From assembly GCA_045538305.1 (NCBI GenBank), contig JAZSRC010000079.1:1-64000 (forward strand): a stretch of DNA of 64,000 nt, in the 5' to 3' direction. Source of the stretch: SFHK01 sp045538305 (GTDB lineage: Bacteria > Bacillota > Clostridia > Christensenellales > Aristaeellaceae). This document shows positions 1-10,129 of this stretch, in pieces. Every line of letters begins with the position of its first letter. The first letter of the stretch is position 1. A program made the translations under genes and the position numbers. Under the pieces are notes generated by a model that saw only the letters and a list, made by a program, of their open reading frames with translations, was not told where the DNA came from and did not search any database.

Positions 1-1232
<1,232 letters not shown>

Positions 1233-1268
1233 TAATCATACGCTGTTTTCCAAACGGAAATACAAATG

Positions 1269-1307
1269 CGCCGTGCAGGCCTTAATAGGCGCTGCGCGGC
1301 GTTTTTT
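1269..1307 (+). terminator. Intrinsic terminator after GH51 gene
   Basis: A 14-bp GC-rich stem (CGCCGTGCAG and GCCT pairing across a TAAT loop, one bulged G) runs directly into six T residues. Confidence 0.8.
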
Positions 1308-1446
1308 CAGGTATATTATTGCTGTATTTTTCATCTGCCTTTGATCGGACGAACGACGACGCTCCGATTTACTGAATAAATAATGAATGGTACACAGTCA
1401 ATTCATTAATTAACTCAAATAGAAACGTTCCCTGCGCATGGGATGA

Positions 1447-1475
1447 TTGACAAATGGGCTATGAATTGATAAAAT
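1447..1475 (+). promoter_or_regulatory. SigA-type promoter for the F420-ligase homologue
   Basis: TTGACA at 1447-1452, a 17-base spacer and TAAAAT at 1470-1475. Start of transcription would fall near 1482, giving a leader of about 80 bases. This lies in the 330-base gap between the GH51 and F420-ligase genes, which otherwise holds only the GH51 terminator. The rest of the gap is AT-rich with nothing I recognise. Confidence 0.7.
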
Positions 1476-1562
1476 ATTGTGTCGGCGAAGTGCTTATGTA
1501 TGGATTCATGGCATGCGCCGGATATTCTGGATCATATTGACAGATTCCGGGAGGTATTTACT

Positions 1563-2744
1563 ATGGCAGGCACAATTTCAAGAGGAATCAAAGCCCCCAT
1601 CATCCGTGAAGGAGACGATATCGTAAAAATCGTTGCGGACTGTGTTCTTTCTCAGGCGGAACAGGAAGGCTTCGAGCTTCACGAGAAGGATGTTATCTCC
1701 GTTACGGAAGCGGTCGTTGCCCGTGCAGACGGCAACTATGCTTCTACCGATGATATCGCGGCGGATGTAAAAGCAAAATTTGGCGGAGATACCGTTGGCG
1801 TGGTATTCCCGATTCTCAGCCGCAATCGATTTGCGGTATGCCTTCGAGGCATTGCCAGAGGGGCGAAGAAGATTGTGCTGATGCTGAGTTATCCTTCCGA
1901 TGAGGTAGGAAATCATCTTTTTGACGAAGATCTGCTGGATGAAAGCGGCGTAAATCCCTATACCGACGTACTCAGCCTGGAAGAATACAGAAAAGCATTC
2001 GGTTATGCGAAGCACCCCTTTACCGGCGTGGACTATGTGGATTACTATAAGTCCCTGATCGAGGAAGAGGGCGCACAGGCGGAAGTGATTTTCGCCAACC
2101 ATGCCGAAGCAATTGTTCCCTATACGAAAAATGTGCTGCTTTGCGACATTCATTCCCGCGAACGCTCCAAGCGCCGCGTGCTGAAAAACGGCGGTGAAAC
2201 GGTTCTGACTCTCACCGACATCCTGAATGCCCCCGTAAACGGAAGCGGATACAATGCGGCTTATGGCCTGCTCGGTTCCAATAAGGCAACGGAAAGCACG
2301 GTAAAACTTTTCCCGAAGAATGCGCAGGAGATTGCCGAGAAGATTCAGAAGGAGATTCTCGAAAGAACCGGCGTGAAAATTGAAGCGATGGTATATGGCG
2401 ACGGCGCGTTCAAGGATCCGGTCGGAAAGATCTGGGAACTTGCAGACCCGGTTGTCGGCGCAGGCTATACAGACGGACTGATCGGCCTTCCGAACGAACT
2501 GAAGCTGAAGTACCTTGCGGATAACGACTTCGCCGACCTTACCGGTGAGCAGCTCGCCGAAGCAATCCGGGAGCGCATCAAGGAAAAGGAATTGGATCTG
2601 AAGGGTCAGATGGTCTCGGAAGGCACTACGCCCAGAAGACTGACCGACCTGATCGGCTCCCTTTCCGATCTTACCAGCGGTAGCGGCGACAAAGGAACGC
2701 CCATTGTTCTGATTCAAAACTATTTCAACAATTATGCAAACTGA
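1563..2744 (+). CDS. Coenzyme F420-0:L-glutamate ligase-like protein
   Basis: 393-residue protein resembling the CofE family, which adds gamma-linked glutamate to coenzyme F420-0. An earlier in-frame ATG at 1479 is ignored because it sits at the predicted transcription start and has no ribosome-binding site; the ATG at 1563 follows GGGAGG with good spacing. The N-terminus (GTISRGIKAPII, EGDDIV) and the region NHAEAIVPYTKN, then VYGDGAFKDPVGKIWELADP, match the family fold. There are no F420 biosynthesis neighbours, and most Firmicutes do not make F420. The real substrate is probably another acid-amine ligation and is unknown. The gene is monocistronic, with its own promoter and terminator. Confidence 0.75.
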   Translation: MAGTISRGIKAPIIREGDDIVKIVADCVLSQAEQEGFELHEKDVISVTEAVVARADGNYASTDDIAADVKAKFGGDTVGVVFPILSRNRFAVCLRGIARGAKKIVLMLSYPSDEVGNHLFDEDLLDESGVNPYTDVLSLEEYRKAFGYAKHPFTGVDYVDYYKSLIEEEGAQAEVIFANHAEAIVPYTKNVLLCDIHSRERSKRRVLKNGGETVLTLTDILNAPVNGSGYNAAYGLLGSNKATESTVKLFPKNAQEIAEKIQKEILERTGVKIEAMVYGDGAFKDPVGKIWELADPVVGAGYTDGLIGLPNELKLKYLADNDFADLTGEQLAEAIRERIKEKELDLKGQMVSEGTTPRRLTDLIGSLSDLTSGSGDKGTPIVLIQNYFNNYAN

Positions 2745-2760
2745 TCGATTTGATAACGGT

Positions 2761-2792
2761 AAAGCGCCCGGATATACAAACCCGGGCGCTTT
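2761..2792 (+). terminator. Intrinsic terminator, weak U tract
   Basis: An 11-bp stem, AAAGCGCCCGG against CCGGGCGCTTT, 17 bases after the stop of the F420-ligase homologue. Only three T residues end the stem. Confidence 0.65.
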
Positions 2793-2851
2793 CACACTTT
2801 TGGCTGCGGAGCATAGTATAGAGCGGAGGTAAAAGAGAAAGGAGTGAGAGT

Positions 2852-3073
2852 ATGAATTATCAGAACAACAGCTGTTCCATCTGGCGCTCATGTTTGTGCG
2901 TTAAAAGCGCTGTATGCTTTCTGTCGATTCTGGTAGCTGTCGCCGTTGGTTTGATACTGGGCGCGGTGTATTCCGCAGTCATTCTTCCCGAGATTGCCAC
3001 GGTAATTGCATTTGCAGTCACAATCGTTGCAGTAATCATTGCGCTTCTGATTTACCGCTGCAGAAGGAGCTGA
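2852..3073 (+). CDS. Small two-helix membrane protein
   Basis: 73-residue protein of unknown function. It starts at ATG 2852 after GAAAGGAGTG. The N-terminal 20 residues carry four cysteines (CSIWRSCLCVKSAVC), followed by two hydrophobic stretches, about residues 21-46 and 48-68, and a positively charged end (RCRRS), so the C-terminus is probably cytoplasmic. The gene stands alone between a terminator and the converging GH39 gene. Coding status rests on the good ribosome-binding site, the amphipathic layout and the absence of any overlap with another gene. Confidence 0.6.
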   Translation: MNYQNNSCSIWRSCLCVKSAVCFLSILVAVAVGLILGAVYSAVILPEIATVIAFAVTIVAVIIALLIYRCRRS

Positions 3074-3085
3074 TTTCTCCCTCGG

Positions 3086-3146
3086 CGTGCCTGTGCATGC
3101 CGGGTTACATAACCAATGCAGCCTTCGCAGGAGCGCTTTTTTTTTA
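3086..3146. terminator. Likely terminator between converging genes
   Basis: An imperfect branched fold (GCCTG pairing with CAGG, with an inner GGTTA-CA-TAACC hairpin) is followed by a GCGC and nine T residues at 3137-3145 on the plus strand. Confidence 0.4.
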
Positions 3147-3151
3147 TATGT

Positions 3152-4669
3152 TCATTTCTTTTCGTACCAATAATAGTTGTAGCCTTCCTCGGTCTGAACG
3201 GTAACGGGGGAGAGGGCGAAGTGTATAACGGCGTTGGGGTTTAAAGTAATTGCGAAGGAACCGTCCACACGCCTACTGCTTACGCATGGCTGAGCAGCCA
3301 TTTTCAGAAGCTCAGTTTCTTCGCGCGTAAGGGACTGTTTTTCGCCCATGTCGTGCCATATTTTCAGGGGATTAGCGCATTCCTCATCTACCGTCTTTGT
3401 AATCAGCGCATATTCGCCCTTCAGGGGGAAGCTCAAGCGAAGCTCCAGAGTATTTTCGTGATCACTCTGAATATTCCATATTACGCCTTCATACGAACCG
3501 TTTTCGCGGCGCATGATGACGCAGTTGTCGTCCCTGAATACGCATTCGCCTTTCAAGTTATTAAAAAATGCGAATGTCCACATGGTCGGCTTGGGAATCA
3601 GGCCGTTTGCTATCATACCAAATCCGCCATGGAACGGGCGGGCGGGTACGCCCATTTCTTCAAACACATCGCCGAACGTCCAGTAGGAGTAACTGCGGGC
3701 GACATCGCCAAGGCAGGAAAGGAGGCCTGCGATGTTTGCGGCGTTATAGTTGGTATCATGTATGGGACAAAAGGGGTTATAGGAGGTATTAAACTCCGTA
3801 ATGTGCATCTCCATCCCTTTGAATTCCGGAAAGCTATCGATGATTTCGCGGGTTTCCTTCATTTCGTTATAGGTGTACGCCACGTCGCACATGGTGTGGT
3901 ACAGGTAGCGGCCATGTCGTTCGGGCGTCTGCCCCATATAGGCATGCCGGGTAACAAAATCCAGCGGAAGCTTTTCATCGCGGCAGAAGGTAAGAAAGTC
4001 GCGCACCCATTCCTGCGAGCCGGAACCGCCGCAAATGGCGGGTCCGCCGACACGGATTTCTGCGAGCACCTCTTTAACAGCCTTAGATGTGATTTTGTAA
4101 AGGTGCATATATTTGGGCTTGTCTGCATTTTGCCAAAAAACCGGAAGATTCGGCTCATTCCATACCTCTACCGGCCAGTTTTTTACCTCGTCCTTTCCGT
4201 AGCGCTCTATAAGGTGCGTAAGAGTTGCCTTGACCAGACGTACCCATTTTTCGTCTTCAGACGGCGGCGTAACATTTCCTTTCCAGTAAAACACCGTTTG
4301 CGTGCCGCTTGCCATTTTTGAAGGCATGAAGCCCAGCTCCAGAAACGGACGAAGCCCCAGGGCGAGATAATCGTCCATTACCCGATCGAGATAGGTAAAG
4401 CAGTAGCTTTCGTGCAGTACGCCGTCAGGATCCGTATAGGCCTGGTAGATGCCCATGTCATCTGAAAACAGGCCGTGACCGCGGATATATGAAAAATGGG
4501 CCAGCGACTGAGCCATAGCCAGCTGCTTTTGATACTCATTTTGAAGCGCAAGGCCCATGCGCCCGGTACCTACGCAGAAAGAAGCGTTATTGTGAAAGGC
4601 CGCCGCTGATTCGGGCGTTATGTTTATATGCTTCTGCACAAAAATCATCTCCTCATATGGATTATACAT
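3152..4669 (-). CDS. Beta-xylosidase, GH39
   Basis: 505-residue GH39 enzyme, which releases xylose from the non-reducing ends of xylo-oligosaccharides. There is no signal peptide, so it acts in the cytoplasm on imported sugars. The acid/base glutamate is E172 in WNEPN and the nucleophile is E292 in HITEFNTSYNP; both match the family, as does the length. The C-terminal beta-sandwich begins near residue 400. Start choice is uncertain: ATG 4669 lacks a clear ribosome-binding site, while a second ATG at residue 8 directly abuts GAGGAG, too close for good initiation. The gene diverges from the large transport locus that starts at 4928, which supports a shared role in xylan use. Confidence 0.92.
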   Translation of the reverse strand: MYNPYEEMIFVQKHINITPESAAAFHNNASFCVGTGRMGLALQNEYQKQLAMAQSLAHFSYIRGHGLFSDDMGIYQAYTDPDGVLHESYCFTYLDRVMDDYLALGLRPFLELGFMPSKMASGTQTVFYWKGNVTPPSEDEKWVRLVKATLTHLIERYGKDEVKNWPVEVWNEPNLPVFWQNADKPKYMHLYKITSKAVKEVLAEIRVGGPAICGGSGSQEWVRDFLTFCRDEKLPLDFVTRHAYMGQTPERHGRYLYHTMCDVAYTYNEMKETREIIDSFPEFKGMEMHITEFNTSYNPFCPIHDTNYNAANIAGLLSCLGDVARSYSYWTFGDVFEEMGVPARPFHGGFGMIANGLIPKPTMWTFAFFNNLKGECVFRDDNCVIMRRENGSYEGVIWNIQSDHENTLELRLSFPLKGEYALITKTVDEECANPLKIWHDMGEKQSLTREETELLKMAAQPCVSSRRVDGSFAITLNPNAVIHFALSPVTVQTEEGYNYYWYEKK

Positions 4670-4781
4670 GCGTATGGAATCAGTTTGCTTTTGCCGATGT
4701 CCAGATTATTCGACGAAAACCGGCTGTATCCTGCCGGTATATGTCAATAATACAAAAATATGTATAAAAATATTAATTACT

Positions 4782-4791
4782 AAAACGTTTT
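4782..4791. promoter_or_regulatory. Palindromic operator candidate (LacI family or cre)
   Basis: The perfect palindrome AAAACGTTTT lies 10 bases upstream of the -35 box of the transport locus. It has the central CG and symmetric AT arms of LacI-family and CcpA (cre) sites. It lies between the divergent GH39 and solute-binding genes, so one regulator could serve both. Confidence 0.45.
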
Positions 4792-4801
4792 CTGATAATT
4801 A

Positions 4802-4830
4802 TTGACATCACGGGTAAATTGTATTAGAAT
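4802..4830 (+). promoter_or_regulatory. SigA-type promoter of the transport locus
   Basis: TTGACA at 4802-4807, a 17-base spacer and TAGAAT at 4825-4830, leaving a leader of about 90 bases before ATG 4928. Confidence 0.7.
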
Positions 4831-4927
4831 ATTAATATATGTTCATTAGCGTGTGTTAGTATAACCAGCGCTTGCTGTAATCCTGTCGTGTAACGTAAAA
4901 TGGCATTCAGTCGGAGGGCGGTTTGTT

Positions 4928-7843
4928 ATGAAAAAGTTTCGTAATCTGTTGATCGCACTTGTTTGTATTGTTGCGGTAATCCTTTCCATCGTTCTTCTGA
5001 AAGGGGAAAAAGAGGACTTTCATGAAAAATACGAAGGCGTGGATCTGTCGCAAGACGTAACCGGTATCGGCAGAGACGACACCTATGACGGCTATTTGCG
5101 TAAACATGCGTCCGTCCAGGATGGATTCGGAGAGATCCATGTGGATATCTCCAATTTTTCGGGTGATGCGCAGGCAGACACCGATGAAAACGGAAGGCCT
5201 GTAGTATACACATCCGACGGTTCTGAAGTGACGTGGACGGTGAACGTTGAGGAAGAGGGCATGTATAATATCATGCTTGATTACCTTACTGTAAAATCCC
5301 GCGGCGTAGATATTGAAAGAGAACTGTATATAAACGGCGAACTGCCTTTTGCAGGCGCCGGTTCGCTTTGCTTTAACCGCCTGTGGACGGACGATGGTCT
5401 GCCCCGCAAGGATAATCAGGGCAATGACGTACGTCCCTCTCAGATCGAGGTGTACCAATGGCAGTCCTCTTACTGCAAGGACGACATGGGTTACAACATC
5501 GAGCCCTATAAGTTTTACTTTAAAAAGGGCGAAAACACCATCACGCTGTTTGCTGTAAACGAACCTGTGATCATTGGCGGCATCACGCTTATGCCTATCG
5601 GAAATGGAAGCACCTACCGGGAATACCTTGAAGCTATGCCCAAGGTTGAAATGACCGAAGAAGGCAGGAATTTCCAGGTAACGATCCAAGGTGAAAACGC
5701 CTCGCTTCGCTCCGCTCCGTCTCTGTACGCCAGGTACGACCGTTCTTCTTCCGACACAGAGCCCTACAGCGTAAAGAACACGGTTTTGAACTATATTGGC
5801 GGCGATCCGTGGCGCACGGCCGGTCAGTGGATTGAATGGTCGTTTGAGGTTCCGGAGGACGGATACTATACGGTTTCCGTAAAAGCACGCCAGGCCTATC
5901 AGCGCGGCGCTATTTCCGCCAGAACGCTCTATATTGACGGAAAGATTCCCTTTGAGGAAGCTTCCACCATTTCCTTTGATTATAATACCGCATGGGAAGT
6001 ATATACGCTTTCCGATGCAGATGGCAATCCTTATACCTTCTATCTGGAAAAGGGCGCGCACAATGTACGCCTGGAGGCGACCCTTGGCGAAATGGGTCCC
6101 ATTCTCGAGCAGATTGAAGACAGTATTTATCGCTTAAATCTGATTTACAGACAGATTCTGGTGCTCACGGGCGTAAATCCCGACCATTTCCGCGATTACA
6201 GCCTTGCCAAAACCTATCCTCACGTTATAGAGGCAATGGATCTGGAAAGTAAGCGCCTGTACAAGCTGGTGGATGACGCAGTTGCCATCACCGGACAGAA
6301 AAGCGACCGTGTAGCTGTGGCGCAGACGCTGGCAGCGCAGCTGGAGCGCTTTGTCAGAAATAACGATCGCATCACACAGCAGTTTACCAACTTCAAGGAT
6401 AATATTACATCTCTCGGTACTGCAATGCAGAATATGTCCGAAACGAAGCTGGACATCGACCTTCTTGTAATCAGCGGCGCGGACGCCGAAATCCCGAAGG
6501 CAAATGACGGGTTTTTCCGCAAGGCGATTCACGAAATCCGCTCCTGTATTACCTCCTACTTTGTTGACTATAACTCCTTGGGCGATAAGTTTGAAGAGGG
6601 CGAGAGCGAAGATCTGATCGAGGTGTGGATTGTTACCGGCCGCGACCAGAGCACCGTTCTTAAGACGATGATCGACGATACCTTCACCCCGATGACCAAA
6701 GAGAATGGACGGGAGATTAAGGTAAACGTAAAGCTGGTTATTGCAGATACGCTGCTTACCGCGGTAGTTGCCGGAAACGGCCCGGATGTCGTATTGTCTC
6801 TCGGCTCCTGGTTCCCGGTAAACTATGCTATGCGTAATGCCGTTGAAGATCTTACCCAGTTTGAGGATTTTGAAGAAGTTGTAAAGCCCTTCTACGAAAG
6901 TGCGCTGCTTCCGGCGGAATATAACGGCGGCATTTACGCGCTGCCCGAAACGCAGGAATTCTCTGTGCTGTTCTACAGAACCGACGTTCTTGAGGAATTG
7001 GGCGTACAGCCCCCAGGAACCTGGAGCGATCTGATTGCACTGCTTCCCACCATTCAGGGAAATAACATGTCCGTAGGTATTTCTTATCCCGATATTGCTA
7101 CCGTCGACCTTTCCGTTCTGAACTCCATGATTTATCAGAACGGCGGAAGCATTTATGATGAAGAGGGCAAGCGCACGCTGATTGACGAAGAAAGCGGCGT
7201 TGCAGCCTTTAAGCTGTATACCTCGCTTTACAACGATTATGGACTGCCCACCGTATTCGACTTTGTCAGCCGCTTCCGTTCCGGTGAAATGCCCATCGGT
7301 ATTGCAAACTACAGCGTATACAACACGCTTGTCGTTTCTGCGCCTGAAATCAGAAATCTTTGGGATTTCACGCTCTTCCCCGGTACTGTACGTACTGATG
7401 AAAGCGGAAAACAGTATATTGACCGCTCCGTTCATGCGCAGGGCCTCAGCTGCATGATGATTGCTACCGATGATCAGCGCGTGAAGGAGAATGCATGGGA
7501 GTTTATGAAGTGGTGGGTAAGCGCCGACGCTCAGGTGCGCTTCGGCCGCGAGATTGAAAGCATTCTCGGTTCCTCGGCTCGTTATACTACAGCCAACCGC
7601 GATGCGCTGGATCAGCTCGCATGGGGTAGCGACCAGCTCAAGGTACTCAAGGAGCAAATGCAGTGGACGGTAGGCTTTAGGGAGATTGCCGGCGGATATT
7701 CTACCACTCGTCATATGACCAACGCCATCCGCCGCGTTATCAACACCAAAGAGGACGCGCGCGAAACGCTTCTGACCTATGCCAGAACGATCAATGACGA
7801 AATCCGGATCAAACGCAAAGAATTTGGATTACCGCTTGAATAA
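4928..7843 (+). CDS. Very large membrane-anchored ABC solute-binding protein with two beta-rich modules
   Basis: 971-residue protein, about twice the usual length of a family-1 solute-binding protein. Residues 1-26 form a basic N-terminus plus a hydrophobic helix (LLIALVCIVAVILSIVLL) with no lipobox, so it is probably an uncleaved membrane anchor. Two repeats of a carbohydrate-binding-module-like beta sandwich follow, about residues 55-215 and 245-385; both carry the pattern 'VTWTVNVEEEGMYNI' or 'IEWSFEVPEDGYYTV', then 'RELYINGELPF' or 'RTLYIDGKIPF'. A helical linker spans about 385-550. The C-terminal 400 residues are the extracellular family-1 binding domain (GNGPDVVLSLGSWF, YNGGIYALPETQEF, MKWWVSADAQ). 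It heads a run with two permeases and probably captures oligosaccharides at the surface. ATG 4928 follows GGAGGGCGG. Confidence 0.85.
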   Translation: MKKFRNLLIALVCIVAVILSIVLLKGEKEDFHEKYEGVDLSQDVTGIGRDDTYDGYLRKHASVQDGFGEIHVDISNFSGDAQADTDENGRPVVYTSDGSEVTWTVNVEEEGMYNIMLDYLTVKSRGVDIERELYINGELPFAGAGSLCFNRLWTDDGLPRKDNQGNDVRPSQIEVYQWQSSYCKDDMGYNIEPYKFYFKKGENTITLFAVNEPVIIGGITLMPIGNGSTYREYLEAMPKVEMTEEGRNFQVTIQGENASLRSAPSLYARYDRSSSDTEPYSVKNTVLNYIGGDPWRTAGQWIEWSFEVPEDGYYTVSVKARQAYQRGAISARTLYIDGKIPFEEASTISFDYNTAWEVYTLSDADGNPYTFYLEKGAHNVRLEATLGEMGPILEQIEDSIYRLNLIYRQILVLTGVNPDHFRDYSLAKTYPHVIEAMDLESKRLYKLVDDAVAITGQKSDRVAVAQTLAAQLERFVRNNDRITQQFTNFKDNITSLGTAMQNMSETKLDIDLLVISGADAEIPKANDGFFRKAIHEIRSCITSYFVDYNSLGDKFEEGESEDLIEVWIVTGRDQSTVLKTMIDDTFTPMTKENGREIKVNVKLVIADTLLTAVVAGNGPDVVLSLGSWFPVNYAMRNAVEDLTQFEDFEEVVKPFYESALLPAEYNGGIYALPETQEFSVLFYRTDVLEELGVQPPGTWSDLIALLPTIQGNNMSVGISYPDIATVDLSVLNSMIYQNGGSIYDEEGKRTLIDEESGVAAFKLYTSLYNDYGLPTVFDFVSRFRSGEMPIGIANYSVYNTLVVSAPEIRNLWDFTLFPGTVRTDESGKQYIDRSVHAQGLSCMMIATDDQRVKENAWEFMKWWVSADAQVRFGREIESILGSSARYTTANRDALDQLAWGSDQLKVLKEQMQWTVGFREIAGGYSTTRHMTNAIRRVINTKEDARETLLTYARTINDEIRIKRKEFGLPLE

Positions 7844-7864
7844 AGAGAAGGGAGATGAGGTAAG

Positions 7865-8803
7865 TTGACATCGTTTTTCAAAGCGTTTCTGAGAATGAAG
7901 TGCGAACGAGCCAAATACAACTTTGCCAAGGCTAAGCGCATGAAGGTTTGCTACCTGTTTCTGATGCCTTATGCGATTCTGTTCACAACCTTTTTCATCC
8001 TTCCGATCTGTACTTCCATCTATTACAGCTTCACGCAGTATAATATTTTGGAAAAGCCTCAGTTTGTTGCCTTTCAGAATTATGTGAACCTGTTTTTGCA
8101 GGATGAGGTGTTTTTGACCGCCATTAAGAACACGCTGGTAATTGCGGTTATCACCGGTCCTGTCGGCTACATACTGTCATTCCTGTTTGCGTGGTTCATT
8201 AACGAGCTTCCCAAGTGGATCCGCGCGGTTGCGGTTGTAGTGTTTTACGCGCCGTCCATTGCCGGAAACGTATTTTTCATCTTCTCGATTATTTTCAGAG
8301 GCGATGTATATGGTTATCTGAACTCTTTCCTGGTAGAGTTTGGCCTTGTAGACCGTCCGATCCTCTGGCTGACAGATCCGAATTACATGCTGACGGTTAT
8401 CATCATTGTCATCCTGTGGATGAGCATGGGCACGGGCTTCCTGTCATTTGTTGCAGGTCTTCAGGGCGTTGACAGAAGCATGTACGAAGCCGGTTATGTG
8501 GATGGCGTCAGAAATCGCTGGCAGGAGCTTTGGTATATCACTTTGCCCAGCATGAAGCCGATGCTTCTTTTCGGCGCCGTAATGTCCATTACGCAGGCGT
8601 TCAATGTATGTGACGTTCCACGAGCCCTTGCCGGATACCCCAGTACCGATTATGCGGCGCGAACAATCGTAACGCACCTGTTCGACTACGGCTTTTCCCG
8701 ATTTGAAATGGGATATGCATCTGCCATTGCGACGGTGCTGTTCCTGGTTATGATTCTTTGCAATAAGGCGATCCAGTCTATGCTGAGAAAGGTGGGAACT
8801 TGA
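7865..8803 (+). CDS. Sugar ABC transporter permease, MalF type
   Basis: 312-residue inner-membrane permease of a binding-protein-dependent sugar importer. It has six hydrophobic helices and the cytoplasmic EAA loop (YEAGYVDGVRNRWQ...ITLPSMKP) that docks the ATPase. The start is TTG 7865, behind GGGAGATGAGG; no closer ATG fits the N-terminus. It follows the large binding protein by 21 bases and its stop overlaps the possible TTG start of the next permease. The cognate ATPase is not encoded here; a shared MsmK/UgpC-type ATPase is the usual arrangement in Firmicutes. Confidence 0.92.
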   Translation: MTSFFKAFLRMKCERAKYNFAKAKRMKVCYLFLMPYAILFTTFFILPICTSIYYSFTQYNILEKPQFVAFQNYVNLFLQDEVFLTAIKNTLVIAVITGPVGYILSFLFAWFINELPKWIRAVAVVVFYAPSIAGNVFFIFSIIFRGDVYGYLNSFLVEFGLVDRPILWLTDPNYMLTVIIIVILWMSMGTGFLSFVAGLQGVDRSMYEAGYVDGVRNRWQELWYITLPSMKPMLLFGAVMSITQAFNVCDVPRALAGYPSTDYAARTIVTHLFDYGFSRFEMGYASAIATVLFLVMILCNKAIQSMLRKVGT

Positions 8804-8805
8804 GC

Positions 8806-10086
8806 ATGATGAATCAGATGAATGTGCAAAAGCCTGCCAAAAAAACCAGAGGCGATATTCTGCATGAACAGCTTGTAAGGCTTGGCGAAATTAAGCCTGA
8901 GAAGGAACCTTTGAACAAGACGAGCTTTCTGATTATTTCGCTGATCGTTCTTGCGCTGTTGATTACTGGCGCGGTGGTTGCCAACTACAGGCTTAATTTG
9001 ATTGAAGATTATGAAGCTTTAGTGGAAGAGATGGAGCTCCGCGCATCGCAGGTTGAGACTCTGACCGGTGAAGAAGTAGAAGCAGAAGTAGGGGCAGAAG
9101 TAGAGGCAGAAGTAGAGGCAGAGGAAATTGTCGCGCCCAAGGATGCAGCCTACGGTGGATACTATAAGCTTGGCATGTATGTGGCAATTGTTGTCGCCAT
9201 AATATATGCTTTTGTGGCCATAATTATACTGCTTGCTCCCAAACGCAGAAAGCCCAACCGCAGCATTTGGGGCGATATCGGCATATATATCATGCTGTTT
9301 CTTGTAGCGATTGCCATGGTATTTCCGCTGGTATTCTCTATCGGCGCATCTCTGAAACCGCTGGACGAGCTGTTCAGGTTCCCGCCCACGGTATTTGCAA
9401 GACAGCCTACCTTTGATAACTTCTCGGATTTGTTTGTTACCATGTCCCAGAGCTTTGTTCCGTTTTCAAGATATCTTGTGAATACGGTTCTGATTACTCT
9501 GATCGGAACAGGAGGACATGTAATGATCGCCTCCATGGCGGCGTTTGTTCTGGCGAAGTATGATTTTCCCGGCGGAAAGCTGTTCTTCTCCATTGTTGTA
9601 ACGGCGCTTATGTTCTCCGGTTATGTAACCGGTATTCCGAACTACGTAATTATGAGCAAGCTCAATATGATCGACACCTATTGGGCGATCATACTGCCGG
9701 CGTTTGCGGCTCCGATTGGACTGTTCCTGATGAAGCAGTTCATGGAAGGTCTTCCGACGTCGCTGATTGAGGCCGCGCATCTGGATGGCGCAGGCGAGTT
9801 CCGAGTGTTCTGGAACATCATCATGCCCAATGTTAAGCCTGCATGGCTGACCATTATCATCTTCTCTGTACAGAGTCTTTGGAACACCAATGCTTCTACG
9901 GTAATCTATTCCGAAGCGAAGAAGACGCTTGTCTATGCGCTTCAGCAGATTCAGGCGGGCGGTATTGCCCGTACCGGTCAGGCAGCGGCGGTTACGGTAA
10001 TTGTTATGCTTGTGCCCATTTCGATCTTCATCCTGTCGCAGAGCCGGATCCTTGAAACAATGGCAAGCTCCGGTCTTAAGGACTGA
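8806..10086 (+). CDS. Carbohydrate ABC permease, MalG type, with extra N-terminal helices and repeat loop
   Basis: 426 residues, about 140 more than a normal MalG-type permease. The C-terminal 280 residues are standard (six helices, EAAHLDGAGEFRVFWNIIMPNVKP as the EAA loop, end SSGLKD). The extra N-terminal part has one helix (about residues 39-61), an acidic outward loop of about 65 residues (EDYEALVEEMELRA, then EAEVEAEV repeats) and a second helix (about 124-148), so eight helices in total. The loop contains a 12-bp tandem repeat. ATG 8806 is preferred to TTG 8800 because AAAGGTGGG is better spaced for it; the difference is two residues. It pairs with the MalF-type permease upstream. Confidence 0.88.
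   Translation: MMNQMNVQKPAKKTRGDILHEQLVRLGEIKPEKEPLNKTSFLIISLIVLALLITGAVVANYRLNLIEDYEALVEEMELRASQVETLTGEEVEAEVGAEVEAEVEAEEIVAPKDAAYGGYYKLGMYVAIVVAIIYAFVAIIILLAPKRRKPNRSIWGDIGIYIMLFLVAIAMVFPLVFSIGASLKPLDELFRFPPTVFARQPTFDNFSDLFVTMSQSFVPFSRYLVNTVLITLIGTGGHVMIASMAAFVLAKYDFPGGKLFFSIVVTALMFSGYVTGIPNYVIMSKLNMIDTYWAIILPAFAAPIGLFLMKQFMEGLPTSLIEAAHLDGAGEFRVFWNIIMPNVKPAWLTIIIFSVQSLWNTNASTVIYSEAKKTLVYALQQIQAGGIARTGQAAAVTVIVMLVPISIFILSQSRILETMASSGLKD
9073..9120 (+). repeat. 12-bp tandem repeat inside permease gene
   Basis: Four imperfect copies of GAAGTAGAGGCA, at 9073, 9085, 9097 and 9109, encoding E-V-E/G-A units of an acidic loop outside the membrane. The unit is a multiple of three, so copy-number change would keep the frame. 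Confidence 0.85.
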
Positions 10087-10129
10087 CGACAGACGGACGC
10101 GTTTGAATTTCGACAGGGGGGATTAATCG

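Noticed and set aside
1578..2891. 437-codon open frame on the minus strand
   Set aside because: It is the shadow of the F420-ligase homologue; it has no ribosome-binding site, a poor amino-acid make-up and no family resemblance. The same applies to the long antisense frames at 6134-7714, 10307-11677 and 44230-45594.
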